A stretch of DNA of 64,000 nt from Clostridia bacterium (GCA_017483305.1 JAFULC010000061.1:1-64000); one strand, 5' to 3'; counted from the stretch's first letter, positions 42,981 through 51,685 are shown. Numbers and translations: made by a program. Notes: a model not told the origin generated them from the letters alone.

Positions 42981-44261
42981 TTATATCTCCTCAAGCTTTG
43001 CCATCTCGTCGGGGAAACGGATATCGACAAATTTAGCGTATCCGTCCGCCTCGAGCTTCTGCTTCTGGAAGCCGACGTTCTTGTTCATCTTCTGCACAAG
43101 GACGATCCTTCCGCTCTCTCGCGCTGCCATCGCCTTTTTCTGCATCAGTGCGATATCAGCCGCGCCCATTCTCTTATCGTAAAGGATCGCGATCTTCTCT
43201 GCCGCGCCCTCGGGCTTGAAGCTCTTTTCAACAAGCGCCGCAACTATTCTCTCAAATCCGATCGAAAATCCGCACGCCGCCGTGCTCTGACCCGTGAAAT
43301 TGCCGATCATCTTGTCGTAGCGACCGCCACCGCCGATGCTCGCTCCCTTGAAATCCTCGCTCTTGATTTCGAAGATCGTGCCCGTATAGTATCCCATACC
43401 GCGCACAAGCGTTACGTCGAAGTCGAGCTTGAATCTGCCGTCCGAAATGATCGCCACGCTCTCGCAGATCTCCTTGAGATTTGCAATTACGCCGCTCTCG
43501 ATATCGTCGCCGAGCGCGCTCTCGAGATAGCTGAAGCGATCCTCTGCCGCCATAGCACCGCGGAAGATCTCCATATATTTCGCAACGCACTCTGCATCAT
43601 ATCCCGACTCAAGCAGCTCCTTCTCGATTCCTGCCTCGCCGATCTTGTCGTATTTGTCGAGGATGATGAATACGGTCGAAAACTGCTCCTCGGCAAAGCC
43701 GCTTGCCTTTGCCATTGCCGACAGGATCCTGCGGTCGTTGATCACGATAGTCACGCCACCAACGCCCACGCTCTCAAGGTAGGTCGAGGTCGCTGTGATC
43801 AGCTCGATCTCCGCAGAGTTCGAGTTGTCGCCGAGGATGTCTATGTCGCACTGCACGAACTGACGGAATCTTCCCTTCTGCGGTCTGTCCGCTCTCCATA
43901 CGGGTCCGATCTGCATCGCCTTGAAGGGCAGAGTCAGATTTGCCGCGTTATTCGAGTAATATCTCGCAAGCGGCACGGTCAGGTCGTAGCGAAGGCCCGA
44001 GTCGACAAGCGCGTCTACGTCAAGTCCCTCTGCCGCCTCGTTCAGCTTCTCTCCTCTCTTGAGTATCTTGAAGATCAGCTTCTCGTTGTCGCCGCCCTGC
44101 TTGCTCGTCAGATTCTCTATGTGCTCAACGCACGGCGTCTCGATCTGCGAAAATCCGAACGACGCGTACGTCTTTTTCATCTTCGTCAGTAAATATTCTC
44201 TTATCTCTGCCTCGCGCGGCAGGATGTCTCTCATTCCTTTTGTTGTCTCTTTTACAAACAT
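42981..44261 (-). CDS. hisS: Histidyl-tRNA synthetase
   Basis: 426 aa class II aminoacyl-tRNA synthetase. Motif 1 region KGMRDILPREAE, the LRYDLTVPLARYY and FRQFVQCDIDILG segments of motif 2, histidine loops LVRGMGYYTG and GGGRYDKMIG, and motif 3 GFSIGFERI. C-terminal anticodon domain intact. No T-box leader was recognised upstream. Confidence 0.96.
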   Translation of the reverse strand: MFVKETTKGMRDILPREAEIREYLLTKMKKTYASFGFSQIETPCVEHIENLTSKQGGDNEKLIFKILKRGEKLNEAAEGLDVDALVDSGLRYDLTVPLARYYSNNAANLTLPFKAMQIGPVWRADRPQKGRFRQFVQCDIDILGDNSNSAEIELITATSTYLESVGVGGVTIVINDRRILSAMAKASGFAEEQFSTVFIILDKYDKIGEAGIEKELLESGYDAECVAKYMEIFRGAMAAEDRFSYLESALGDDIESGVIANLKEICESVAIISDGRFKLDFDVTLVRGMGYYTGTIFEIKSEDFKGASIGGGGRYDKMIGNFTGQSTAACGFSIGFERIVAALVEKSFKPEGAAEKIAILYDKRMGAADIALMQKKAMAARESGRIVLVQKMNKNVGFQKQKLEADGYAKFVDIRFPDEMAKLEEI

Positions 44262-44499
44262 TGTTAGTTTTCCTTTCTTTGTCTCCGACGGGTCGCTTTT
44301 TTAAAAAAAAGCGACGCAAAAAACTTTCAATTAGGCTAGTTGAATTTGTCTACATTTTAAAATTGAAAATGGGTGAGTTTTTTTTGCTCTACCGTTTTAA
44401 AACCTAATCCGTCTTTTCTATTTCTATCCTTGGGGAAGTTTTTTGCGCAACTTTTTTTCAAAAAAGTTGCAAATCGCATCCCCTCGCATCCCCGCATCC
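44262..44499. repeat. Intergenic region with dispersed repeat and hairpins
   Basis: Contains a strong hairpin GTCGCTTTT...AAAAGCGAC (about 44290-44313) and a second palindrome GCAACTTTTTTTC... (44440-44470). A stretch around 44394-44442 (CTAATCCGTCTTTTC, then GGGGAAGTTTT) resembles the region 54950-54998 after the orphan phage gene. Probably a decayed non-coding element. No gene seen. Confidence 0.5.
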
Positions 44500-44844
44500 T
44501 TATCTATAATAAACGTAGTGAACTATAACCGTTCTGATTTTCCCGCCATTTTCAAGGTCGGGGGCGGTGATAACGACGCCGTCCTTACTGAGCAGTTCCC
44601 ACGCCTGCATCTCCTCGACCTTACAGCGCATAAGAACGTCTGCGGAGGCAAAAACGAGGAGCTCGTCGTCGCGGATATTGAGCGCACCCGAGCGACCGAT
44701 GACCTCGTGGGTGCCGTTTATCTCCTCGGTGACGTATTTTACGTGGTGACCGCAGATCTGCTTTGCCATATCCCACTTAAAGCGTTTACTGTCGGGGTTT
44801 TTGCTTTTAGTTGCCTTTTCAAATATCTTTTTGAACAGTCCCAT
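44500..44844 (-). CDS. Conserved hypothetical protein
   Basis: 114 aa, soluble. Basic N-terminus (FKKIFEKATKSKNPDSKRF), a central VTEEINGTHEVIGRSGALNI segment and a beta-rich C-terminus ending RTVIVHYVYYR. I do not recognise the family. It follows the methyltransferase gene by 23 bp on the same strand. Confidence 0.75.
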   Translation of the reverse strand: MGLFKKIFEKATKSKNPDSKRFKWDMAKQICGHHVKYVTEEINGTHEVIGRSGALNIRDDELLVFASADVLMRCKVEEMQAWELLSKDGVVITAPDLENGGKIRTVIVHYVYYR

Positions 44845-44867
44845 ATTTTTTCTTTCTTAAATAGAGA

Positions 44868-46064
44868 TTATTTTGACTCTCCGAGCAAAAAGCTATATAT
44901 CTCATTGTATTCTGCCATAAGCCTTTGCGCCCTCTCGCCGTTTCTGTCAAAGAAAGGCTTACGGATGCCTCGGAGCATAATATTTTTGGGTGTTTCCTCG
45001 GGATCGATGAGCTCAAGCGCCGCGGTCTCGTAGCCGTTTGCCTCAAGAAGCTTGAGTCGCAATGCATCGGTCGCCGCATCGCAAAGCTTCTGGCGAAGCA
45101 TTGAGTAGTCGGCGATAAACGAGAGCTGCTCACAGTTAAGTCGGCGGTTGAGATCGTGGTGACAGCAGGGTGTGGACAAAAGCACGTCCGCCTGCCATTC
45201 GATCGCCTTACCGATGACGATATCGGTCGCCGTGTCGCAGGCGTGGAGCGAAATGACCATATTCACGCGGTCGATGGTATCGTAAAGATTCACGTCGCCG
45301 CACAAAAATTCAAGTCCGTCAAAGCCGAGCGCTTTCGCGACCGACGAGCAGTACTCGATGACGTCAGCCTTGAGATCAACACCCGTCATCTTGACCTGTC
45401 TTCCCTTTATCACGGCAAAATAATGATAGACCGCAAAGGAAAGATAGCTCTTGCCGCAGCAGAGGTCGCAGATGCGAAGCGGATCGGTGGCGGGGAGAGC
45501 GTGCTCAACGTCGCGTATCAGCTCCAAAAACCTGTTGATCTGACGGAATTTCGCCTGCTTTTTGTCGTAAACGCGACCGTTTTTGTCACTAACCTCAAGC
45601 AGCTTGAGAAAGGGCTCATCGCCTTTGAGTATATAGTTTTTATTTTTGTTGTTTGAGCCGACGGTGACCTTCGCGAAGGTCTTTACGGTCTCGCTGTTTT
45701 CAGAAAACAAGAGCTTTTCGAGCTTTGCGCCGCCCAGCAGGACGGTATTGCCCGATTTCGAGCGCTTGAATTCGCAATCTCCCGCCGTTGTGATGAGATT
45801 TATCTGCGAAAAGCTCTCGATCGTCTCGGCAAGCAGGTCAAGCTCCTCGAATTTTATGTTTTTGTGCTTCGCCTTGTTGTCGGAGCAGAAGGACTCAAGC
45901 TGAAGGACTTTCTCGTTGCCGATCGCCTTGAGCGTGAGCGTAGCCTTGTTGACAGTCGCAGCAAGCGACTTGGAAAAGACTGCCTTTTTGAGCGTTTCGA
46001 TCTGCGCCGCCTTGCCGATCAGTCTTAGCAAAAGCTCGGCATTTTTATCGGTTAAATTTGTCAT
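44868..46064 (-). CDS. Class I SAM-dependent methyltransferase (Methyltransf_32-like)
   Basis: 398 aa. Helical N-terminal domain of about 180 residues (residues 1-180), then a Rossmann methyltransferase with motif I ICDLCCGKSYLSFAVYHYF, a later acidic VDLKADVIEY, MVISLHACDTATD and a STPCCHHDLN motif typical of Methyltransf_32. The substrate is probably RNA by family analogy. Overlaps plsY by 4 bp. Confidence 0.85.
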   Translation of the reverse strand: MTNLTDKNAELLLRLIGKAAQIETLKKAVFSKSLAATVNKATLTLKAIGNEKVLQLESFCSDNKAKHKNIKFEELDLLAETIESFSQINLITTAGDCEFKRSKSGNTVLLGGAKLEKLLFSENSETVKTFAKVTVGSNNKNKNYILKGDEPFLKLLEVSDKNGRVYDKKQAKFRQINRFLELIRDVEHALPATDPLRICDLCCGKSYLSFAVYHYFAVIKGRQVKMTGVDLKADVIEYCSSVAKALGFDGLEFLCGDVNLYDTIDRVNMVISLHACDTATDIVIGKAIEWQADVLLSTPCCHHDLNRRLNCEQLSFIADYSMLRQKLCDAATDALRLKLLEANGYETAALELIDPEETPKNIMLRGIRKPFFDRNGERAQRLMAEYNEIYSFLLGESK

Positions 46065-46996
46065 TTTGATCTTTTCCCTCTTCCCTTTTTCTCGTCCTCA
46101 CGGGGCACGTAGAGGGGATTTTTCTCGCCGCAATAGACACATACCGCGCGCGATTTCGGAATAATTCTGCCGCAGGCGCATTTTACGAAATCATCGTCGG
46201 AATACTGCTTTTCCTTGCGCGGTTCGACCTTCTCCTCGGACGTATCCTCCGCCGAGGCGTCGCCGACCTTGTGCTTGTCGGTCTTTTTGAAGGAGAATTT
46301 CGATTCCTTGCCCTCCAGCAGTCTCTTTATGTTCTCTCTGTGCATAAATACGACGAGCGCGCCGATGAAAAATGCCGACAGAGTCGTGCCGCCCTTCAAG
46401 GGGTAGAACACGTAGCTGAGGAACGGAAAGAGCATCGCGCAGATGATCGACGCGAGCGAAACGAACCTCGTTAAGAGAGCAATGACGAGAAATACTGCCA
46501 AAATTATCGGGAATGTCGCAGGGGCGAGGATCACAATACAGATCGCCGTACAGGCTACTCCCTTGCCGCCCTTGAACTTATAATATATCGGGAACATGTG
46601 ACCGAACACGACGAAGAACGCCGCGATCGCGCCGCCGATCTCTCTTGTCAGCAAAAACGTGCCGAAAACGACCGCCAGAGCCGCCTTGATCATATCAAGC
46701 GCAAGAATGAGCACTGCCATCTTCTTGCCGTAGGTGCGAAGCGTGTTGGTCGCGCCCGCGTTTCCGCTTCCGTACGAGCGGATATCCTCTTTATATATCT
46801 TTCTCGATATGATGATCGAGGGGTTTATGCTACCGATGAGGTAAGGCACGATGATACAGAGCAGAGCCGCGCCGACAAAGAGCAGCGAGCTTTGGTTCTC
46901 TCCCAAATTAAAGATCTGACAGAGGTAGGCATAAAGATTCCACGCCACTCTCTGTGTCGCTTCTTCCGTTGTGGCAGTAAGCATTAAAATGTTCAT
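46061..46996 (-). CDS. plsY: Glycerol-3-phosphate acyltransferase PlsY with C-terminal zinc ribbon
   Basis: 311 aa. Transfers acyl from acyl-phosphate to glycerol-3-phosphate, the first step in phospholipid synthesis. Motif 1 SYGSGNAGATNTLRTYG, motif 2 FKGGKGVA, about five to six TM segments. Normal PlsY has about 200 residues. Here about 80 extra follow: a charged linker then CxC ... CxxC (CACGRIIPKSRAVCVYCG), a zinc-ribbon-like end. Confidence 0.92.
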   Translation of the reverse strand: MNILMLTATTEEATQRVAWNLYAYLCQIFNLGENQSSLLFVGAALLCIIVPYLIGSINPSIIISRKIYKEDIRSYGSGNAGATNTLRTYGKKMAVLILALDMIKAALAVVFGTFLLTREIGGAIAAFFVVFGHMFPIYYKFKGGKGVACTAICIVILAPATFPIILAVFLVIALLTRFVSLASIICAMLFPFLSYVFYPLKGGTTLSAFFIGALVVFMHRENIKRLLEGKESKFSFKKTDKHKVGDASAEDTSEEKVEPRKEKQYSDDDFVKCACGRIIPKSRAVCVYCGEKNPLYVPREDEKKGRGKRSK

Positions 46997-47020
46997 ATTA
47001 AGGTATCCCTTTCGGACGTT

Positions 47021-47266
47021 TCAGGATTTTTTGGAGCGCTCGAGAAGTCTTTGGAGTCTTGCGCGGTTTGCTTCAAGTCTGCGGTCTCTCTCCTCGGGCA
47101 TCGGGGTGATCTCGGTCAGCTTACCGTCAGAAAGCTCTGCGCTGAACACGTCGCGCACCTGCATACCGCAAAGCAGCTCTCTTTTAACGTTGACCGTCTC
47201 GTCGTCATCCGAGATGCAGACGAAAATATCCCCCTCGGCGCGATCTATTGAAAATATCTTCTTCAT
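47021..47266 (-). CDS. DUF3006 family protein
   Basis: 81 aa. N-terminal pattern FSIDRAEGDIFVCISDD and the VRDVFSAEL segment are those of DUF3006, small SH3-like proteins of unknown function. A basic coiled C-terminus (RDRRLEANRARLQRLLERSK) follows. It starts one base after the peptidase stop, so coupled. Confidence 0.82.
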   Translation of the reverse strand: MKKIFSIDRAEGDIFVCISDDDETVNVKRELLCGMQVRDVFSAELSDGKLTEITPMPEERDRRLEANRARLQRLLERSKKS

Positions 47267-47267
47267 A

Positions 47268-48350
47268 TCAGAAAAGCTCTATGAGCTCCTTGGGGCTGTG
47301 GGTGAAGTCGTAGGTCGAGCCGTCGGGCATGATAGCGACCATATCCTCGATACGACAACCGTAAAGTCCCTCGATATAAATGCCGGGCTCGTCGGTAACA
47401 ACGTGACCGCGTGCGAGCACGAGATCCTCGGGCGCTCTCGACGAAAGTCCGGGAGCTTCGTGGATATACATACCTACACCGTGACCGAGGCTATGTCCGA
47501 ATCTGCCCTTATATCCCGCGTTGTCGATTATGTCTCTTGCGATCTTATCGCAGTCGCGGCAGAGGTTGCCCTCCTTGATATGCTCAAGCGCCGCAAGCTG
47601 TGCGGTCAACACCGTGTTATAGAGCTTCTTCATTTCGGCATCAGCCTTGCCGAGCACGACGGTTCTGGTCATATCCGAGCAATAGCCGTCGACCCTTGCG
47701 CCGTAGTCCATCGTGAAAAATCCCTTTTCGAGCTTGACGTTTCTCGGTACGCCGTGAGGGAGTGCCGATGCAGATCCCGAGACCGCGATGGTCTCAAACG
47801 CAACGCCCTCGCTTCCCATTCTTCTCATGAAGAATTCAAGCTCGAGAGCCGCGTCGATCTCGGTCATATTGGGGGTCAGGGTCTTGAGAATATGAGTGAA
47901 GGCCGCATCGGTGATAGCCTGCGCCTTCTTCATTTTCTCGATCTCGTCGGCATCCTTGTAAAGACGCAGACCGTCCGCAATCTTAGATGCGCCGGGGACA
48001 AGCTCCTTGCCCACGAGCACCTTTTTGAAGTTTTCGCAAGCCGCGACCGAGAGGGTCGCGTCCTCAAACGCGACTGTCCTGCACTCGTTTTCGTCGAGCA
48101 GACCGCACATGCAAATGCCCATCGAGGTGTCGGGCATTACGATCTCAAACTCCTCGGCGTTCACTGCCGCACGAGCCGCCTCGATGTAGCGGAAGTCGGT
48201 GATGACGTAGGATTTGTTCTTGGTTACGAGGACGTAGCCGTCCTGATAGTCGAATCCTGTGATGTATCTGATATTAACGTATGACGAGATAATAGCGGCG
48301 TCGATGCCCTGATCTGCCATTTTTGCCTTAAATTTTGTAAGCTTGCTCAT
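47268..48350 (-). CDS. M24 family aminopeptidase (Xaa-Pro type)
   Basis: 360 aa from ATG 48350, eight bases after GGAG; a start at 48362 is less likely. Creatinase N-domain then M24 pita-bread fold with metal ligands MDYGARVDGYCSDMTRT (two Asp), HSLGHGVGMYIHE (His), TDEPGIYIEG (Glu) and RIEDM (Glu). Cleaves X-Pro peptides in the cytosol. Confidence 0.93.
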   Translation of the reverse strand: MSKLTKFKAKMADQGIDAAIISSYVNIRYITGFDYQDGYVLVTKNKSYVITDFRYIEAARAAVNAEEFEIVMPDTSMGICMCGLLDENECRTVAFEDATLSVAACENFKKVLVGKELVPGASKIADGLRLYKDADEIEKMKKAQAITDAAFTHILKTLTPNMTEIDAALELEFFMRRMGSEGVAFETIAVSGSASALPHGVPRNVKLEKGFFTMDYGARVDGYCSDMTRTVVLGKADAEMKKLYNTVLTAQLAALEHIKEGNLCRDCDKIARDIIDNAGYKGRFGHSLGHGVGMYIHEAPGLSSRAPEDLVLARGHVVTDEPGIYIEGLYGCRIEDMVAIMPDGSTYDFTHSPKELIELF

Positions 48351-48388
48351 AATATTCTCCATTCTATCGGTAAAACTCGATTGTTTGA

Positions 48389-49243
48389 TTATTTTTGCGC
48401 TAAGAACGCCTCGTAGCTTGTTTTCATCGCCAGTGCGTCCTCTGCCTGCGTGCCGTCTGACTCACAGATGATCGTCGGCGTGAGTCCGTCCTTCGCGATC
48501 GCCTCCATCAAGGGATCGAAATCGGGTCCGTAGACCTCGTCGGCAAAGGTCAGATGCTTTTTCTCGCCTGCGCCCGTGTACTCGATCTTTGAGAAGTGAC
48601 AGTGCAGATTTTTCGCGACCTCGGGCGAGCATCCCTCGGCGATCTTGTCGAATATCCGTCTGTAATCGTCGACGGTGCGGAAAAGTCCCTGCTCGCGCGA
48701 GTTCATGTGTCCGAAATCGACGACGGGAACGTAGTGCCTGTCAACTCTGCACTGCTCTATTACCTCGTCGAGCGTGCCGAGCTGGTTGACCTTGCCCATA
48801 GTCTCGATGCCGAGCTTGATCTCGGTATCTCCCACCGCCTCGATGACCTTTTCGAGCGTGTCGCAGGAGAGTTTCATCGCTTCCTCACGGCTGATCTTCG
48901 CCGCGCTTCCGCTATGGATAACTATCGTTTTCGCACCGAGCAGCTCTGCCGCCCACAGCGATTTTTGTATATAGTCGATGCTTTTGAGGCGTTTTTCGGG
49001 GTCAACTCCCGAAAGCGAGATGAAATAAGGCGTATGGAGCGACATCGAAATGCCGTGCGCTCTTGCCTCCTCACCGATCTTGCGAAGCGTTGCCTCGCCT
49101 GCCGTCAGACCGTTGCCTGCCTCGAATTCGTAGGCGTCGAGTCCGTAATTTTTAACCCAAGCGGGTGCTTGGACAGTCCCCTTTCCGCCTTGCGCGTAAA
49201 AGAGATCGCCGTTTCCACCGGGACCGAATTTTGCTTTTGACAT
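48389..49243 (-). CDS. Endonuclease IV-like TIM-barrel protein
   Basis: 284 aa of the AP endonuclease 2 (deoxyribonuclease IV) family, which cuts abasic sites. Metal ligands are visible in order: SLHTPYF, VIHSGSA, GIETMGK, VVDFGHMN, LHCHFSK and CESDG. The canonical DxH near the end reads KKH, so one ligand differs and activity should be checked. Four bases upstream of this start the YqeG gene ends. Confidence 0.83.
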   Translation of the reverse strand: MSKAKFGPGGNGDLFYAQGGKGTVQAPAWVKNYGLDAYEFEAGNGLTAGEATLRKIGEEARAHGISMSLHTPYFISLSGVDPEKRLKSIDYIQKSLWAAELLGAKTIVIHSGSAAKISREEAMKLSCDTLEKVIEAVGDTEIKLGIETMGKVNQLGTLDEVIEQCRVDRHYVPVVDFGHMNSREQGLFRTVDDYRRIFDKIAEGCSPEVAKNLHCHFSKIEYTGAGEKKHLTFADEVYGPDFDPLMEAIAKDGLTPTIICESDGTQAEDALAMKTSYEAFLAQK

Positions 49244-49246
49244 TTT

Positions 49247-49810
49247 TTATTCCCTGTTCTTTTTCTTGTATTTTTTCTCAAGCCAGAACGAGCAGACCGC
49301 GCGAGCGTCCTCTCCGTGAAGCTTGACGTATTTTTTGATGTGTCCGACCTCAAGCGCGCGCTTCGTTCTGAAAAACGCGTTATTTTTGTCGTTGATCGGG
49401 GGCACGATGATCGTTTTAAGACCGATGTGCTTGCCTGCCGCCGCGTCGGTCAGGAGCTGATCGCCGAGCATTGCGGTGTTTGTGCGGTCGGTGCCCATAT
49501 CGCGCATCGCACGCTTCAGATTTTTGGCGAACGGCTTTGCACTGTTGCAATAGAAGGGCAGTCCGATCTCCTCGTTGAAGATCTCAACGCGCTCGCGGCC
49601 GTTGTTTGATATGAAGGTCGCCTGAATTCCGCTCTGCCTGAGCGCCGCAAACCACGCTTTGATATGCTCGTCGGGCAGGGGCTGCTCGTAGGGAGCAAGC
49701 GTATTGTCTATATCGATAAGAAGCGCCTTGATTCCGATGCTTGTCAGAAACTCGGGAGTCACTTCCCTATATGTCGCGAAAATGTAGTCGGGCAACAGCC
49801 AGCTTGACAC
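49247..49810 (-). CDS. YqeG-family HAD phosphatase
   Basis: 187 aa from GTG 49810, nine bases after AGGAGG. A reading to 49873 would cross that site. HAD motifs: LLIDIDNTLAPYE (nucleophile Asp), ISNNGRE and MLGDQLLTDA. Family IIIA phosphatases with unknown substrate, common in Firmicutes. First gene of the YqeG-endonuclease IV-M24-DUF3006-plsY run. Confidence 0.93.
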   Translation of the reverse strand: MSSWLLPDYIFATYREVTPEFLTSIGIKALLIDIDNTLAPYEQPLPDEHIKAWFAALRQSGIQATFISNNGRERVEIFNEEIGLPFYCNSAKPFAKNLKRAMRDMGTDRTNTAMLGDQLLTDAAAGKHIGLKTIIVPPINDKNNAFFRTKRALEVGHIKKYVKLHGEDARAVCSFWLEKKYKKKNRE

Positions 49811-49844
49811 GGCACTACTCCTCCTATTATAATTTATCTTATAT

Positions 49845-49873
49845 ATTATACTATAATTAAAGTCAAGTATCAA
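49845..49873 (-). promoter_or_regulatory. Sigma-A promoter of the yqeG operon
   Basis: Minus strand: TTGATA (49868-49873), 17-bp spacer, TATAAT (49845-49850). Confidence 0.8.
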
Positions 49874-50012
49874 GGGGTTTTTTCTAAATTTTTATTAAAA
49901 TTCGCTCATTTTTGTGCTTTTAAGTCAAAATGTCGGCGGCAGGGGTATAAGTGCTAACCTATTAAACCTTTCCCTTTCGTAATATAAAAAACAGAGGCGC
50001 GTTGGCGTACTC

Positions 50013-50041
50013 TTGACTTTACAGTGGATTTATGATATAAT
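50013..50041 (+). promoter_or_regulatory. Sigma-A promoter of the AT-rich orphan gene
   Basis: TTGACT (50013-50018), 17-bp spacer, TATAAT (50036-50041). Confidence 0.82.
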
Positions 50042-50071
50042 AAATATATAGATGAGGAGGTGACAAAGAAT

Positions 50072-50515
50072 ATGGAATATCGAGGATTCCTGAAATTATC
50101 CGCGCTCGGTGATCTTATAGCTGTGCCTATTGTTATTACACATAAAGAGTTGAATGTTGGTGCAGAAGTTGTTATAAAAATAGAATACAAAGAAAATACA
50201 TATTTAGGAACAGGAAAAAGTCTCGAATGGACGGATGCTTTTGCAAATCTTCAAAAGGCTTTGCCAGATGGTGTAGATATCCAATGCTGTATGACATGCA
50301 AACATGGAACACTATGCCCGTACGGAAACATTCCTGACTATATTCTTTGTTCGAAAAATGTCGTAATCAATGACAAGGACGATGTCATTGATTGGCTTGA
50401 CAAAGCAGACGTAGAGGATATTAAAAAATCTTCTTTGGGTTTGTGTGAACAATATGCCGCTTCAAATGAAAATGACTATACCTATAACGACTACTTATAC
50501 TATCTTAATCATTGA
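50072..50515 (+). CDS. AT-rich orphan gene with a Cys cluster
   Basis: 147 aa from ATG 50072, after AGGAGG. GTG 50060 is too close to that site. The centre reads CCMTCKHGTLCPYGN, four Cys followed by PYGN, which may bind a metal. The C-terminus is acidic and Tyr-rich. Codons are clearly more AT-rich than in neighbouring genes, and the gene stands alone with its own promoter beside repeats and tRNAs, so recent transfer is plausible. Function not recognised. Confidence 0.8.
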   Translation: MEYRGFLKLSALGDLIAVPIVITHKELNVGAEVVIKIEYKENTYLGTGKSLEWTDAFANLQKALPDGVDIQCCMTCKHGTLCPYGNIPDYILCSKNVVINDKDDVIDWLDKADVEDIKKSSLGLCEQYAASNENDYTYNDYLYYLNH

Positions 50516-50783
50516 AAGGGGTAAATGGAGATTAGCTTTTGTGTCCACAAAAGCAGTGCTTGTCAGGAAAAGTAGATGGACTTTCGGTGCGCACAAAATA
50601 AGCCTTCCCCAGTGGGGGGAAGGTGGCAGCCGAAGGCTGACGGATGAGGTGTCATAAGTTCAAATCAACTCCTCATCCACCGCTATCGCGGTCCCCCTTC
50701 TCCCACAGGAGAAGGCTATTTTATCTCCCGACAGTACACCTATAAGGTGTAACACACTACACCTTGCCTGCAAGACGTGTAAA

Positions 50784-50819
50784 AAAAGGACAGAGAAATT
50801 TCACATTCTCTGTCCTTTT
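50784..50819 (+). terminator. Terminator-like hairpin
   Basis: 13-bp perfect stem AAAAGGACAGAGA and complement, T-run on the right and A-run on the left. The nearest upstream gene on the plus strand is the AT-rich orphan gene, about 270 bp away. Confidence 0.75.
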
Positions 50820-51051
50820 CCGTAGGGGCGAACTGCGTTCGCCCGCGGACGTTCACAGAACGCCCCTACGAAGATGATTTTCTATTGGTAGGCAAACCTG
50901 CTTTATGGGAAGCACCCGTTGCCCCTGTTTTTTTGGGGGAGAATTGGCAAGTTTACAATAGCTCATATAAGCCTGCGGCTTACTTGGCGAGTTTTGCCTT
51001 GCGGCAAAACATCGCACGGCTGCTCGCTTGCGCTCGCGCCTTTGCGATGTT

Positions 51052-51118
51052 ATCCCATTACTCACCCCAGAATGCAAAAAAAAGACACCCATAGGTGTCT
51101 TTTGCATTCTGGGGTGAG
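51052..51118. pseudogene. tRNA-His 3' fragments forming a long palindrome
   Basis: ATCCCATTACTCACCCCAG (51052-51070) is identical to the 3' end of the nearby tRNA-His including CCA, in the opposite orientation. The palindrome repeats the last ten bases in the same orientation at 51109-51118. Between them is a GACACC/GGTGTC terminator-like hairpin. Confidence 0.75.
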
Positions 51119-51212
51119 TGGCGAAGTTTGCGATAGCAAACTCGGGAAGCAACACGCAGTGTTGCGTAAGATTCTGAACACACGCCGTGGGCGAGCACCC
51201 TTGCTCGCCCAC

Positions 51213-51251
51213 AAAAAAAGAACAGAGGCGCCTGCCTCTGCTCTTTTTTTC
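51213..51251 (-). terminator. Terminator of the tRNA-His cluster
   Basis: On the minus strand, AAAAAAAGAGCAGAGGC pairs with GCCTCTGTTCTTTTTTT directly after the tRNA-His CCA end. Confidence 0.85.
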
Positions 51252-51329
51252 TGGGGTGAGTAATGGGATTCGAACCCACGGCCTTCAGGGCCACAACCTG
51301 ACGCTCTAACCAACTGAGCCATACCCACC
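51252..51329 (-). tRNA. tRNA-His (anticodon GTG)
   Basis: Cloverleaf on the minus strand. Acceptor GTGGGTA/TACTCAC with the extra 5' G at 51329, anticodon arm TCAGG-TTGTGGC-CCTGA, T loop TTCGAAT, and CCA encoded at 51252-51254. Confidence 0.96.
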
Positions 51330-51333
51330 GTAG

Positions 51334-51410
51334 TGGCGTGCCTTGAGGGACTCGAACCCCCGACCTACTGCTTAGAAGGCAGTTGCTCTATCCAGCTGAG
51401 CTAAAGGCAC
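51334..51410 (-). tRNA. tRNA-Arg (anticodon TCT)
   Basis: Minus strand. Acceptor GTGCCTT/AAGGCAC, anticodon arm ACTGC-CTTCTAA-GCAGT, T loop TTCGAGT, and CCA encoded at 51334-51336. Four bases from tRNA-His. Confidence 0.96.
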
Positions 51411-51457
51411 AAAGTTTATGCCACGTAAGGCGCTTGCCATACACGGCATAAAAGAAA

Positions 51458-51531
51458 TGGAGCGAGTGATGGGAATCGAACCCACGCGACCAGCTTGGAA
51501 GGCTGGGATTCTACCATTGAACTACACTCGC
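51458..51531 (-). tRNA. tRNA-Gly (anticodon TCC)
   Basis: Minus strand. Acceptor GCGAGTG/CACTCGC, anticodon arm CCAGC-CTTCCAA-GCTGG, T loop TTCGATT, and CCA encoded at 51458-51460. First of the three-tRNA transcript. Confidence 0.96.
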
Positions 51532-51685
51532 ACGTATTCAATTTTAACGGTCATTTTTCAACCGCCTATATATCATACCACAAACAGAGGAGTTTGTCAA
51601 TACTTTTTTTCAATTTTTTTCAATTTTTTTTCGAGCCCCCAAAACCGCAAAATTCGCTTAATTTCAATACAAAATCATCGACAAA

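Larger units (their letters stand above)
50516..51251. repeat. Repeat and hairpin array between orphan gene and tRNA cluster
   Basis: No gene. Contents in order: a MITE-like pair with inverted ends (AGCCTTC at about 50601, GAAGGCT at about 50709) enclosing facing GATGAGG/CTCATCC arms; a terminator hairpin (50784-50819); a 50-bp element with 10-bp inverted ends CGTAGGGGCG/CGCCCCTACG (50821-50870); a long palindrome carrying tRNA-His 3' sequence (51052-51118); and the terminator of tRNA-His (about 51210-51250). Confidence 0.75.

Noticed and set aside
44262-44500. T-box riboswitch before hisS
   Set aside because: No T-box sequence or specifier-loop structure could be found; hairpins here belong to repeat-like DNA.
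50853-51328. ORFs on both strands through the repeat array near the tRNA-His gene
   Set aside because: They span perfect palindromes and a tRNA, with no coding character.
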